Below, one piece after another: positions 48,522 to 58,237 of a stretch of DNA of 64,000 nucleotides. Source of the stretch: CAWGYT01 sp963826795 (GTDB lineage: Bacteria > Planctomycetota > Planctomycetia > Pirellulales > Pirellulaceae); NCBI GenBank assembly GCA_963826795.1, contig CAWGYT010000001.1, forward strand, positions 62,001-126,000, written 5' to 3'. The notes below the pieces were generated by a model. It had not been told where the DNA came from and did no database searches. It saw only the letters and a list, made by a program, of their open reading frames with translations. The position numbers were made by a program, and so were the translations under genes. Within the stretch, counting starts at the first letter, position 1, and every line of letters starts with the position of its first letter.

Positions 48522-48753
48522 CTAGCGATTTTTCGCTCGTCGCCGTCGCGTGAGGATGCCGAGGCCCAACAGTGCCATCAGAGACGCCGAAGGCTCGGGA
48601 ACCGCGTGAGTCCCGGTGCCCGACTTCGAGAGAGCCAAGTCCTCGAAGGCGTCAAGGCCCGTGACCTGAATGTGGTAGCGGCCACGTGGCACGGGCGGAA
48701 AGCGAAAGCACCATCAGCAGAACCGGGCATCTGTAGACGACTGAATGTTTCAT
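48522..48753 (-). pseudogene. Short PEP-CTERM gene remnant
   Basis: A start at 48753 (AGAAAGAAG upstream) reads a signal-like MKHSVVYRCPVLLMVLSLSARA, then hits a stop. In the next frame a PEP-CTERM tail reads GRYHIQVTGLDAFEDLALSK and AVPEPSASLMALLGLGILTRRRRAKNR, ending at TAG 48522-48524. Both ends of a secreted, exosortase-sorted protein are present, but the middle is short and the frames differ by one base. It is probably an internally deleted remnant. Confidence 0.6.
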
Positions 48754-48934
48754 GTTCTTCTTTCTCTGAAAAAACACCGTGAAGTAACTTGACACCCCCC
48801 ACTGAGCCGCCCGGAACATCTCGGCACCATCCTTTCAATCTTTGAAAAAGGTTCATGCGGACAGAAAATTCAAAATTCGTCACGCCATTCGATCGACGAG
48901 GGGCAACGAACTGCCAGACACGACCTGCCAGACG

Positions 48935-49615
48935 CTCAACCCTCACCCGCCCGGCTCCCGCCTGCGGGATCCGAGCGACCTCTCCCGGCCTCGGGAGAGG
49001 TGACACGATCCTGTCCCTTCTCCCCAACGCGGGAGAGGTGACACGATCCTGTCCCTTCTCCCCAACGCGGGAGAAGGTGGCCGAAGGCCGGATGAGGGGG
49101 CAACGAACTGCCAGACACGAACTGCCAGACGCTCAACCCTCACCCGCCCGGCTCCCGCCTGCGGGATCCGAGCGACCTCTCCCGGCCTCGGGAGAGGTGA
49201 CACGATCCTGTCCCTTCTCCCCAACGCGGAGAGTGCTTGTTTTCAAGCAGTTTGGCAGCGAAGGCCGTACATGTCACAGCGGATGATGCACCGAACTGTG
49301 AGCCCGAATGACACGTTGAACTGCCAGACGATTCCAAACAACCTGCACCCGCCAACGTACTCACTCGCCTGCGGGATCCGAGCGACCTCTCCCGGCCGCG
49401 GGAGAGGTGACACGATCCTGTCCCTTCTCCCCAACGCGGGAGAAGGTGGCCGAAGGCCGGATGAGGGGGCAACGAACTGCCAGACACGAACTGCCAGACG
49501 CTCAACCCTCACCCGCCCGGCTCCCGCCTGCGGGATCCGAGCGACCTCTCCCGGCCTCGGGAGAGGTGACACGATCCTGTCCCTTCTCCCCAACGCGGGA
49601 GAAGGTGGCCGTGGG
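48935..49615. repeat. Repeat block A (about four units, two sub-blocks)
   Basis: Units with CTCACCCGCCCGG, CCTCTCCCGG, GGGAGAGGTGACACGATCC and GGCCGAAGGCCGG lie at 48935-49230 and 49375-49615. They are interrupted by about 140 bases of unrelated sequence that contain no gene. ACGAACTGCCAGAC is repeated between units. The block ends just before the DUF3472 gene region. Confidence 0.9.
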
Positions 49616-49761
49616 TGATTCATCGGAGGTGAGTCAGCTTCTTGACCGCTTGTCCAAGCCGGTCTTGCACCGACAATACACGTCTCTGCCCATGGACGTC
49701 GACGAAATGGTCACGTCGTCGGGCTGCCCTTCCATCCAATCGAAGGACTTTGTCCCAATCC

Positions 49762-51070
49762 ATGAATTTCGCTCGCCCACTACTTGTTCTCGTAACACTT
49801 GTCGTTCTACCTTTCGCAATTGCGGCCCACGTAGCGCACGCCGCCGAATGGTCGGTGCCGGCAGGCGGAAATGCATTTCGCACGGCGCCCGAGCCGGGCC
49901 GGAATGGCGTCAATCGCCGTGGCACGATCAGCTGGGATGATACGGACGGCGTGTTTTCGATCTACTTTCATGTCGATCGACCGGCAACATTTGAATCTGG
50001 CCGTCAACGCTCGCGTGCCAGACGGCCGCGCGACGCTAGGGGCTCAAGTTGGTGAAAAGACCGACCGTTTCGTGATCGAGGGCCTGGATTTCGCGCGACA
50101 TGACATCGGCGAGTTCGACGTGCCGCAGGCGGGTTACGTACGCGTCGACCTTCGAGGAATTGACAAGACCGGCTCATCGTTTGCCGAGATTCGCGAACTG
50201 CTCGTTTCCTCCGAGACGGACGGCCTGGAACTTGATTACGTCAAGACCAATCAGGGCAACATGTATTACTGGGGACGTCGCGGACCGTCGGTGCATCTAA
50301 GCTATCAGGTACCGCGAGATCGCGAGCTGCAATATGCCTACAGTGAGATCACCGTGCCGCCGGGCCAGGACCCGATCGGATCGTACTTCATGGCCAACGG
50401 TTTCGGCGAGGGCTACTTCGGCATCCAAGTCAACGGTCCGAACGAGCGACGAGTCCTGTTTTCCGTCTGGAGCCCGTTCCGAACCGACAACCCGCGAGAC
50501 ATCCCCGAGGACCAGCGGATTGTAACACTCGGCCACGGCCCCGACGTGCACATCGGCGAGTTTGGCAATGAGGGTTCTGGTGGCCAGAGCTATCTTCGGT
50601 ACCCCTGGAAGGCGGGCACAACGTATCGATTCTTGACCGAGGTCAAGCCGGACGGCGGAGGCAACACAATTTACACGTCGTGGTTCGGCGACAAATCCGC
50701 CAATGAATGGCGTTTAATCGCAAGTTTTCAGCGTCCCAAAACCAACACGCATCTGCGTGGCTTCCACTCATTTCTCGAAAGTTTTTCACCGACTCACGGC
50801 TATCTCGAGCGCCGCGCGTTGTACGGGAATGTTTGGGTGCGCGATATCGACGGCCAGTGGCACGAGTCGACAAGTGCTCGATTCTCGGTCGACGCGACGG
50901 GTCGGGAGCGAAATCGGCTGGATTTTGCAGGCGGCAGCACGGGTGCAAGTTTTTTCCTCCGCAACTGCGGCTTTTTTAGCGAAACGGGAACTCCCGGCGA
51001 GAACTTCACGCGTGAGTCGACGGCCAACAATCCGCCGCGGATCGCGTTCGAGTCGCTGCCGCGAGGCTGA
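49762..51070 (+). CDS. Secreted DUF5077-DUF3472 protein, one-base frameshift
   Basis: A signal peptide from ATG 49762 (MNFARPLLVLVTLVVLPFAIA) leads into a DUF5077-type N-terminal domain (AEWSVPAGGNAFRTAPE; FSIYFHVDRPA). The natural continuation HLNLAVNARVPDGRATLGAQ lies one frame on; an extra A in CCGGCAACAT (about 49981-49990) explains the break. The rest is DUF3472 (GNMYYWGRRGPSVHLSYQVP; GSYFMANGFGEGYFGIQVNG; RALYGNVWV). These are extracellular carbohydrate-active-type proteins. The joined protein would have about 435 residues. Confidence 0.85.
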
Positions 51071-51087
51071 GTGCCGCAATATCTTAA

Positions 51088-51260
51088 GTAGGGAGAGCGT
51101 GCTTTCGGGCGAGGCTCCCTCCGAACCGTACGTACCTTGCCGGCGACGGCGAGCCGTGTGCCCGTGGCGTTCACGTTCGTTGAGGGGGCGGATCGGGAGA
51201 AAAACTGCACGGAGAACGTGCGGTCGATCGGCGGAAGCCTCGCCCTCCCGGTTCCCTACT
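51088..51260. repeat. GCTCC/GGGCGAGGC paired repeat element E
   Basis: GTAGGGAG with CGGGCGAGGCTCCCTCCG near 51090-51124 is mirrored by GGAAGCCTCGCCCTCCCGG and TTCCCTAC at 51234-51258. It resembles the element at 30280-30366. A half-copy of the 23.6 kb hairpin arm (GCCGTGACAAAACTC) follows at about 51270. No gene is seen between 51071 and 51508. Confidence 0.7.
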
Positions 51261-51508
51261 CCAACATGAAGCCGTGACAAAACTCAAATTGGCGATTAAC
51301 CCGATGGTGGCGAACGGCAGTGAGAACCTGGACGGCGAGTTCAATCGTGGCGATCTGGTGACAGCGTTTCAGAAGGGCGGGTGTGAGCTTGGGCCGCGGC
51401 ACAATGTTGCCACTGTACCAAAGCCTGGATCGTGCTCGCCCTTGGCGATCGCCCTCGGGCGCTGCTCTTTTTGAGTTCGCTGTTTCCAGCAACGCTGTCG
51501 ATTGACTG

Positions 51509-52174
51509 TCAGTTACGTCGGCGGCGGTATGCAAGCAGCGAACCAACGCCAAACAACGCCATCAAGGCCGAACCGGGCTCCGGTACCGCTTGGATCAATG
51601 CCTCGCCGGCAAGCGTCCCGGCAAGCGAATCATTATCGACCAGCACGACACTCAGCTCGGGTGAAACCAACAACGGTGCTTGAACGGTCAGACTGCTCGC
51701 GCTCGCATCCAGTGTGCTCGGCTGGCCGACGTCATAAAGCACTCCCTCCAATCCGAAGGTGCTCCTGACGTAAAAACCCGAGGCGTCGCCCTGAACTCGA
51801 CCCGCGTCAAACCCGATCGTAAAGTTGCCGACTGGAACCGGAGTTTCGCCCCCATCGTCGAAAAAGATGACGCCACTGTGCTCGATCGTGCCGGCGAATG
51901 TTCCCAAGAAATCTGCCGGATCGTAAGTGAATGTCGTTGGCAACGCCGGTGCCGCCGCGTCTCGTGGATTGATTGGAAAGGCCACGGAACCCGGCAGGGA
52001 ACCGGGATTGATCACCTCATCGCTCAAACTGCCAATCGACAATCCAAGGCTGGCAAGTAAATCGGAATTCAGGGCGACACTCGTCATCCCACCGGTAACT
52101 TCGACCGTATCTGCCAGGGCGGGAATTGCGGACAACAAAGCCAACAGACCGGCAGTCACAAGGCTGCGCATCAT
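51509..52174 (-). CDS. PEP-CTERM sorted secreted protein
   Basis: 221 residues. A signal peptide (MMRSLVTAGLLALLSAIPALA) is followed by a beta-rich acidic domain (FAGTIEHSGVIFFDDGGET) with no recognised family. The C-terminus is a textbook PEP-CTERM tail: AVPEPGSALMALFGVGSLLAYRRRRN. It should be sorted and cleaved by an exosortase and exposed at the surface. No exosortase gene is in the window. AAGGAAC lies upstream of the two ATG codons. Confidence 0.88.
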   Translation of the reverse strand: MMRSLVTAGLLALLSAIPALADTVEVTGGMTSVALNSDLLASLGLSIGSLSDEVINPGSLPGSVAFPINPRDAAAPALPTTFTYDPADFLGTFAGTIEHSGVIFFDDGGETPVPVGNFTIGFDAGRVQGDASGFYVRSTFGLEGVLYDVGQPSTLDASASSLTVQAPLLVSPELSVVLVDNDSLAGTLAGEALIQAVPEPGSALMALFGVGSLLAYRRRRN

Positions 52175-52396
52175 GGGAAGAGTTCCTTAAGAAAACTGGG
52201 ATCACCTGCATTCTACGAATCGATTGCTTCAACCTATTTCATGGTATTTTGCGGTCTCGATCCATCAATGCTGGAATCGGCATTTCGTCGAAACTCGCGG
52301 AAGTTGACCATTGCGTGATGACTTTTCTTTGCGCCCACGAGACGCATCGGTCTTTGTGTTCATGCCGAGTTACAGGCTTCGCAGCGACGAGTCCAG

Positions 52397-52446
52397 AATG
52401 TAGCGACCAGCGTGAGACTCTCGCCCGCAAGCGGCGGGCATCTTGC
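52397..52446. repeat. Single repeat B unit
   Basis: GTAGCGACCAGCGTGAGACTC and AAGCGGCGGGCATCTT match the array at 47.5 kb with several changes (CTCGCCCGC for CCCGCCGGC). It lies in a 438-base gap (52175-52612) that otherwise holds no gene and includes the promoter side of the RTX gene. Confidence 0.75.
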
Positions 52447-52612
52447 ATCCTTAGCAATAATCGGGCCGAACCGTATTGAGCCTGCGTACGCTCGCCGCGA
52501 AAAATCTTTTCCCTTTTTCCTGAGGTGTCGCCGCTCGATCCTGCGCCTTGATACGTGGCCGAGTCTTGTGGTCGGCTGATTCACCATCCGAAACCTCAGG
52601 GAGTACGTTGTC

Positions 52613-53797
52613 ATGTCGCGCTTCATTTCCCGCCGAAATCGACCCGCCAACCGAAACCGCCAACTTCGATTCGAGCAAATGGAGCGCCGTGAACTTCTGG
52701 CGGTCGATCTGCTGGTCAATCTGGACCCGATCGGCGAGCCCAATCCGGATCTGCCACCGCCCGAGCCAAACGATGACTTGTGCAACTTGACGCCGCAACC
52801 TCTGCGAGCCGAAGTGGAAGATAGCGGCACGAGCCGCCCGATTCTGTTCGTCTACGGTACGGCCTGCGACGATACCGTCACGATTCAGGAGAAGCCGAGA
52901 GACCCGAGCGTGGTGCAGGTCCGGGGTGGTGCCGGAGATCTGTGGGAGTTCAGTCGAGCCGACGCCCACGAAATTGTCGTCCAGGTTTTCGGGGGGGACG
53001 ACAAAGTGCAGATTTGGGATTTCAGTGCTCCCTATGACGTGAGGCTCGCCGTTCGGGGCGGCGATGGCAACGACACGCTGTTCGGCAGCAATCTCAAAGA
53101 GGAGTTTAGCGGAGGCCCCGGCAACGACGTCATTCGGGGTGGCGGCGGAGATGACCAGATTTTCGGCGACCAAGGACGAGACATCATCAATGGCGAAGGA
53201 GGCAATGACTATCTCGACGGAAATGAAGGGCCGGACGAGGTTGTGGGTGGACCCGGCGATGATATCGTCATCGGCAACGACGGCAATGATCGCCTCTGGG
53301 GTAGCGAGGGAAACGATCTCATCCTTGGCGGAGATGGGAATGACCAACTGTTCGGCGGAAGCGGAAATGATTCACTCTGGGGTGGTGGTGCAGATGACTT
53401 CCTTTACGGAGGTGACGGTTCGGATTCACTGTGGGGTGAAGACGGAACCGACGTGCTCCAGGGTGATGCCGGCACCGATTACCTTTACGGCGGACTTGGC
53501 AACGACTCGCTCAACGGAGGCGCGGACCGAGATTGGCTGTTTGGCGACGCCGGGGACGACACGCTGAACGGAGGCGACGGGGATGACTTCCTGCTCGGCG
53601 GCATCGGCAACGATTGGATCTACGGAAATGATGGGCGGGATTGGCTCGACGGCGGAGACGGATTCGACTTTCTGTTTGGCCAGGCAGGCAATGATCGCCT
53701 CTTTGGCGGTGACGGTGACGACTATCTCGACGGCGGACTCGGCAACGATTTCGGAGACGGCGGCGCCGGTATGAACACCCTGGTTAACTTCCCTTGA
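52613..53797 (+). CDS. RTX-type calcium-binding repeat protein with LEPR-XLL start
   Basis: 394 residues. The N-terminus has a basic stretch and QLRFEQMERRELLAVD, the planctomycete LEPR-XLL-like motif. After a linker, about 25 nonapeptide repeats of GGxGxDxLx type fill residues 150-385 (GGDGNDTLFG; GGPGNDVIRGG; GGDGDDFLLGG). These fold into a calcium-binding parallel beta-roll. Location outside the cytoplasm is expected. No enzymatic domain is seen; it may be a surface or matrix protein. Confidence 0.9.
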   Translation: MSRFISRRNRPANRNRQLRFEQMERRELLAVDLLVNLDPIGEPNPDLPPPEPNDDLCNLTPQPLRAEVEDSGTSRPILFVYGTACDDTVTIQEKPRDPSVVQVRGGAGDLWEFSRADAHEIVVQVFGGDDKVQIWDFSAPYDVRLAVRGGDGNDTLFGSNLKEEFSGGPGNDVIRGGGGDDQIFGDQGRDIINGEGGNDYLDGNEGPDEVVGGPGDDIVIGNDGNDRLWGSEGNDLILGGDGNDQLFGGSGNDSLWGGGADDFLYGGDGSDSLWGEDGTDVLQGDAGTDYLYGGLGNDSLNGGADRDWLFGDAGDDTLNGGDGDDFLLGGIGNDWIYGNDGRDWLDGGDGFDFLFGQAGNDRLFGGDGDDYLDGGLGNDFGDGGAGMNTLVNFP

Positions 53798-53927
53798 ACC
53801 GTGGCCGAGAGAGTTTCGAGACGCGAAACACGGCGTGTGCCGCGGCGGCGCACATGCCGTTTCCTGGCCGCAGGCTGCTCGGTGCGATATATTGACGTGC
53901 GTTCTTTCACGAAGGAAATCGCGAAGC

Positions 53928-56900
53928 ATGTCTGAAGATGCCGCCTCGCCGCAACGTTCTGAGGAGAGTGTATTCTCTGCCGCGCTGAGGCAATCCGATC
54001 CCGCCGCGCGGCTTGACTTAGTTCGTCGCGAATGTGCCGGAAATCCCGAGCTTGAGCAGAAAGTGCTCCGCTTACTCACGCTCGCCGACGCGACCGACAG
54101 CTTCATTGCCAAACCGGCTTATGACGAACTTTTCGCCGCTCGCCCGGCGCCTTCGGTGAACGCCAGCGGCACGGTGATCGATCGCTACAAGCTTCTTCAG
54201 CTGATCGGTGAAGGAGGGTTTGGAGAAGTCTATTTGGCCGAACAGCGGGAACCGATTCGACGACGCGTCGCGGTGAAACTCTTGCGTGCCGGCATGAGCT
54301 CGGGGCAAGTCGTCGCGAGATTCGAAGCGGAACGACAAGCGCTGGCCCTGATGGATCATCCGAATATTGCCCAAGTGTTCGACGCCGGGACAACGCAGGA
54401 TGGACGACCCTACTTCGTGATGGAACTTGTATCGGGTGTCCCCATCGCGAAGTTCTGTGACGAGGCTCAGCTGCCGACGAGCGCGCGGCTGCAATTAATC
54501 ATCCGGGTGTGTCACGCCCTGGAACACGCGCACCGAAAAGGCATCGTGCATCGCGACCTCAAGCCGTCCAATGTGCTGGTGACAGTCAACGAGCGGGGCG
54601 AGCCCGACCCCAAGATCATCGATTTCGGGATCGCCAAATCGCTCCATCAACCGCTCACTGACCGAACGCTGTTCACAGAATTCATGCAGTTGGTCGGCAC
54701 ACCGGCGTATATGAGTCCCGAACAAGCCAGCTTCAGCGACGTGGCGATCGACTCGCGTAGCGATGTGTACTCTCTGGGTGTGCTCTTGTACGAGCTGTTA
54801 ACCGGCGTAACACCCTTCGAACCCAAGCAGCTTAAGCGAGCCGCACTCGACGAGATGTGCCGCCTGATCCGCGAGGAAACTCCGCCCACGCCTTCATCCC
54901 GAGTGAATCGCCTTGGCGTGCAACTGGCCGCCGTCGCGGCGGTGCGCGGAACCTCGCCCGATGGCTTGCGGTACGACTTGCATGGCGATCTGGACTGGAT
55001 CGTCATGAAAGCGTTGGAGAAGGATCGACGACGTCGGTACGACTCGGCAAGCTTGCTGGCCAGTGACCTCGAACGTTTTTTGCAGCACCGGCCAGTGACG
55101 GCGAGAAAACCGACGCTGAGTTATCGCGCAGCGAAGTTTCTGCGCCGGCGACACGTCGCGGTTGCCCTGGTCGCCATCGGCGGTGCGCTCATCACGACGC
55201 TGTCTATTTTGGGGAAGAGTTGGTACGACTCGTCTCGCTTGAGCCAGATCCAACTCCAAGGAAATGGACTGCCGGCGGTCGCTGAGCTGATCGGTGGCCA
55301 CGGCGATGTAATCCGAACCTTGCAGGTACCCATGTCGCACCCGGTGGATCTTCCGGCCGGCCAGTATCGGCTGCGGATTTCGCCTGGCCGAATGCAATTC
55401 GATCGGCGGATCGAGGCCTTGCCTTTTGCGCTGGAGTATTGCTTCGACGTCGAGCCGACCTTACGCAAATCGTGGAAGATCCCGAACTTCGAGCAACCCG
55501 TGATCCCCATGGGAGAGAATCGCGGATTCGGATTCATCCCGATCGAGCAACGAATCGATGTGCTCGCCATCGACGATTTTGCGATCCGTCGCATTCACGG
55601 TGTCCAGGGGACGACCGTGTGGAAACGATCGGTAAATCCCCGCCCTCCGACCGTGCTAACTGATGCACAGCGACTGCTACAGGCATCGATCATGTTCCCA
55701 CCGAGTGACCTGGATGGTGATGGCGTCGAGGATCTTCTGTTCCACGATGACCAGCGAGAAACGGCGATCTCTGGTCGGACCGGGTATGTCTTGTGGAATC
55801 GAATTTCCGCTCGGGGATCGCGTGACTTCAGCTCGTTGCTCAAGGATGCAATTTCCAACCGGGCCGTTGGCGCTGGGATTCGCGCCATCGTTCCGGAACT
55901 TCAAGCCGGATCGCAGCTTTCGAACGAGTTCGCCCCACGTTCGGTTCGCATGATGGACTTTTTTCGCAACCACCAGCTGACGCCACCTGAACACGGCAAC
56001 GGACTTGTGGTTCGCGACCTGGATCTCAACCGAGACGGAATCACCGACGCGACTTGGTTCGTGGACAACGAATTGCATCGCGTGCTCGGCACTCCCCCCG
56101 CGCTCTGGGGGAGGTTCGGCCCAATCAATATCGCTGCCGATTTCAACCAGGATGGTGTCGACGACTTCGTGCGATTTCGTAGAGCCTATCCCCGCCGAAC
56201 TTCGACCGTGGGTCCCGACCGGGCCGAGACGCAGAAGAGTGACGTGCAGATCGCCGAGCCGTCGGTTGGCGCGGTTTGCGGCGTGACTGGCCAATACATT
56301 TGGAAGGCGCGGCTGCCGACCGACTATTCCCCCTCGTATTCCAAACTCAACTGCGCTCAGATCGACAACGACGCGATACCCGACGTGATCTTGCACGAGT
56401 ACTCGCAGGAGGAACGTTCCGAGCAATTGGGTGTCGATGGACGATTCACCGCCCTGACTGTGCTGTCGGGCGCTCGGGGGGACATTCGATGGAACCGTCG
56501 ACTTGAACTGAAAAAAGGAATTCGATCTCCAGAGCAAATGCAGTTCATGGACCTGGACGGAGATGGCATGTCCGAGTGTCTGGTGGTTCGACACATCGAC
56601 ACTCAACTGCGAATTTTTGCTTTGAATTCGCATGATGGGCATACGATCTGGGAGAAATCATTCGGCGACGCATTCCGTCACAATGAAATACGTCAAAACC
56701 TCGCGAGTTTGGACGACGTGAACGCGAACAATTGGTTCGATTTGGCGGTGATCCTGGACGACAAGCTGATGGTCATTGAAGGATCGTCGGGCGAGCCTTT
56801 GTTTTCAGTGCCGTACCACCAAGGTCCACGACGGCTGAATCGATTCTCTGCGTATGCCAATGTTGACCTGGACCAGGATGCGAGTCCCGAACTCTACTTG

Positions 56901-57590
56901 ATCGAACCGATGGGCAACACGCTGGATCGCTATGATTGCGGCACGGGGCAGAGACGCTGGTCGCGTCCACTTGCCGCGGAAGCTCGCGACGGTCGCACGA
57001 TGGATCCCGCGTACCTGCTTGTGGACAAGAAACGTAACGTTCTCTTAATTCTAGACAATGACAAGCTCGTGGCAATCAATTCGGCGGGCGACACGGTCCA
57101 GGAATTTACATTGCCGAGCGGATACGAACCCAAGCTTCGCCACGACGGTCAACTGGCCTGGGTCAATACGGGGCAACGCGAGCCGAAGCTGTTGGTCAAA
57201 TATCGATTGGCCGACGAGCGAGGCACATTTGGGATGTGGCAGTACGGGCTCCTCTGCCTCGACCCGCGCACGGGCGAGATCGCCTGGAAAAAACGAGTCG
57301 CGTCGCCGAACTCCTCCTTCCTTCGACAGATCCATGCGCCCGGCGCACCTTCGAATTCATCGGACACAATCGTACTGGTCCAGGGCGCGACGATCGTCGG
57401 TATTTCGGCGGATAGCGGGGAACCGCGATGGCAATCGGTATTTCGAGGTTCTGCCCCTTCCGTGGCCCCGTGGATGTTGGGATACGACGGCCAGCAGCAG
57501 TTGCCCCTGCTTGCCAGTGTCGAGTTCAATGGACAGACGACTAGCGTTGTCTGTTGGCGAGCCCTCGCGGCTCCAGGGACACTTCCATGA
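53928..57590 (+). CDS. Transmembrane Ser/Thr kinase with FG-GAP/PQQ-like sensor part
   Basis: 1220 residues from the ATG at 53928, with GAAGGAA upstream. The N-terminal kinase (about 85-400) is complete: GEGGFGEVYLAE, VAVKLL, IVHRDLKPSN, IIDFGIAK, MSPEQAS. A membrane helix follows at about 415-435 (VAVALVAIGGALITTLSILG). The rest should lie outside the cytoplasm and has FG-GAP/VCBS calcium-type motifs (DLDGDGVEDLLFH; DLNRDGITDATWF; DFNQDGVDDFVRF) and PQQ-like blades (GTGQRRWSRPL; TGEIAWKKRV). Its stop overlaps the ECF sigma start by 4 bases, so both are made together. An extracytoplasmic ligand sensor that controls the sigma factor by phosphorylation is a good inference. Confidence 0.93.
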   Translation: MSEDAASPQRSEESVFSAALRQSDPAARLDLVRRECAGNPELEQKVLRLLTLADATDSFIAKPAYDELFAARPAPSVNASGTVIDRYKLLQLIGEGGFGEVYLAEQREPIRRRVAVKLLRAGMSSGQVVARFEAERQALALMDHPNIAQVFDAGTTQDGRPYFVMELVSGVPIAKFCDEAQLPTSARLQLIIRVCHALEHAHRKGIVHRDLKPSNVLVTVNERGEPDPKIIDFGIAKSLHQPLTDRTLFTEFMQLVGTPAYMSPEQASFSDVAIDSRSDVYSLGVLLYELLTGVTPFEPKQLKRAALDEMCRLIREETPPTPSSRVNRLGVQLAAVAAVRGTSPDGLRYDLHGDLDWIVMKALEKDRRRRYDSASLLASDLERFLQHRPVTARKPTLSYRAAKFLRRRHVAVALVAIGGALITTLSILGKSWYDSSRLSQIQLQGNGLPAVAELIGGHGDVIRTLQVPMSHPVDLPAGQYRLRISPGRMQFDRRIEALPFALEYCFDVEPTLRKSWKIPNFEQPVIPMGENRGFGFIPIEQRIDVLAIDDFAIRRIHGVQGTTVWKRSVNPRPPTVLTDAQRLLQASIMFPPSDLDGDGVEDLLFHDDQRETAISGRTGYVLWNRISARGSRDFSSLLKDAISNRAVGAGIRAIVPELQAGSQLSNEFAPRSVRMMDFFRNHQLTPPEHGNGLVVRDLDLNRDGITDATWFVDNELHRVLGTPPALWGRFGPINIAADFNQDGVDDFVRFRRAYPRRTSTVGPDRAETQKSDVQIAEPSVGAVCGVTGQYIWKARLPTDYSPSYSKLNCAQIDNDAIPDVILHEYSQEERSEQLGVDGRFTALTVLSGARGDIRWNRRLELKKGIRSPEQMQFMDLDGDGMSECLVVRHIDTQLRIFALNSHDGHTIWEKSFGDAFRHNEIRQNLASLDDVNANNWFDLAVILDDKLMVIEGSSGEPLFSVPYHQGPRRLNRFSAYANVDLDQDASPELYLIEPMGNTLDRYDCGTGQRRWSRPLAAEARDGRTMDPAYLLVDKKRNVLLILDNDKLVAINSAGDTVQEFTLPSGYEPKLRHDGQLAWVNTGQREPKLLVKYRLADERGTFGMWQYGLLCLDPRTGEIAWKKRVASPNSSFLRQIHAPGAPSNSSDTIVLVQGATIVGISADSGEPRWQSVFRGSAPSVAPWMLGYDGQQQLPLLASVEFNGQTTSVVCWRALAAPGTLP

Positions 57591-58150
57591 GCGACGTCAC
57601 GGAATTGCTACAGCAGCTTGCGGCGGGCGAATCCGATGCCGCGGATGAACTGGTAACTCTCCTTTACGGGGAGCTTCGGCGGATGGCTCAGCTCAAGCTG
57701 AACAGGGAATCGGATGGTCATACGCTCCAGCCGACGGCACTCGTGCACGAAGCGTATTTTAAACTCGTTGGCCGCGGCCAGACTTGGAAGAACAGCAGCC
57801 ATTTCTTCGCCGCCGCGGCCGAGGCGATGCGTCGCGTTCTCGTGGATCACGCACGCAAGAAGAAGGCGATCCGGCGGGGAGGCGAATCGCAAAAGCAGGC
57901 CTGGGTGGATGATCTGGCGGGAGTCAACGACGGTGTGCAGACGGTCGTTGCCGTCAGCGAGGCGCTCGACAAAATGGCCCAAGAGCATCCCGAGAAAGTG
58001 GAGCTTGTGAAATTGAAGTACTTTGCCGGATTGACCCTGCGCGAGGCCGCGGAGGTCTTGGGACTCTCGATTTCAACCGCCGATCGCCACTGGGCTTTCG
58101 CTCGAGCATGGCTCAGGCGAGAATTACTCGATGACCAAGTCAGCTCGTGA
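57587..58150 (+). CDS. ECF sigma factor coupled to the kinase
   Basis: 187 residues from the ATG at 57587, overlapping the kinase stop (ATGA). Region 2 is visible as DELVTLLYGELRRMAQLKLNRES and TALVHEAYFKLVG, then DHARKKKAIRRGG; region 4 as LRLKYF-like VKLKYFAGLTLREAAEVLGLS and STADRHWAFARAWLRREL. This matches the planctomycete ECF type (PF07638-like) encoded next to kinases. It directs RNA polymerase to unknown promoters. No anti-sigma factor gene is nearby, which fits kinase-based control. Confidence 0.93.
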   Translation: MSDVTELLQQLAAGESDAADELVTLLYGELRRMAQLKLNRESDGHTLQPTALVHEAYFKLVGRGQTWKNSSHFFAAAAEAMRRVLVDHARKKKAIRRGGESQKQAWVDDLAGVNDGVQTVVAVSEALDKMAQEHPEKVELVKLKYFAGLTLREAAEVLGLSISTADRHWAFARAWLRRELLDDQVSS

Positions 58151-58237
58151 GCCAGGGTGACGCGCGGCGTAGGAATCCCGCTGCACTCGCCGCTGCGTTC
58201 CTGACCAAGGCGCCGTTGGGAAAATGGGGGCTGCCAG

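Noticed and set aside
48935..49615. Possible CRISPR array
   Set aside because: The units are long, imperfect and palindromic, with no regular unique spacers, and no cas genes are nearby.
55677..56642. A 321-codon minus-strand frame
   Set aside because: It is antisense to the FG-GAP part of the kinase-sensor gene.
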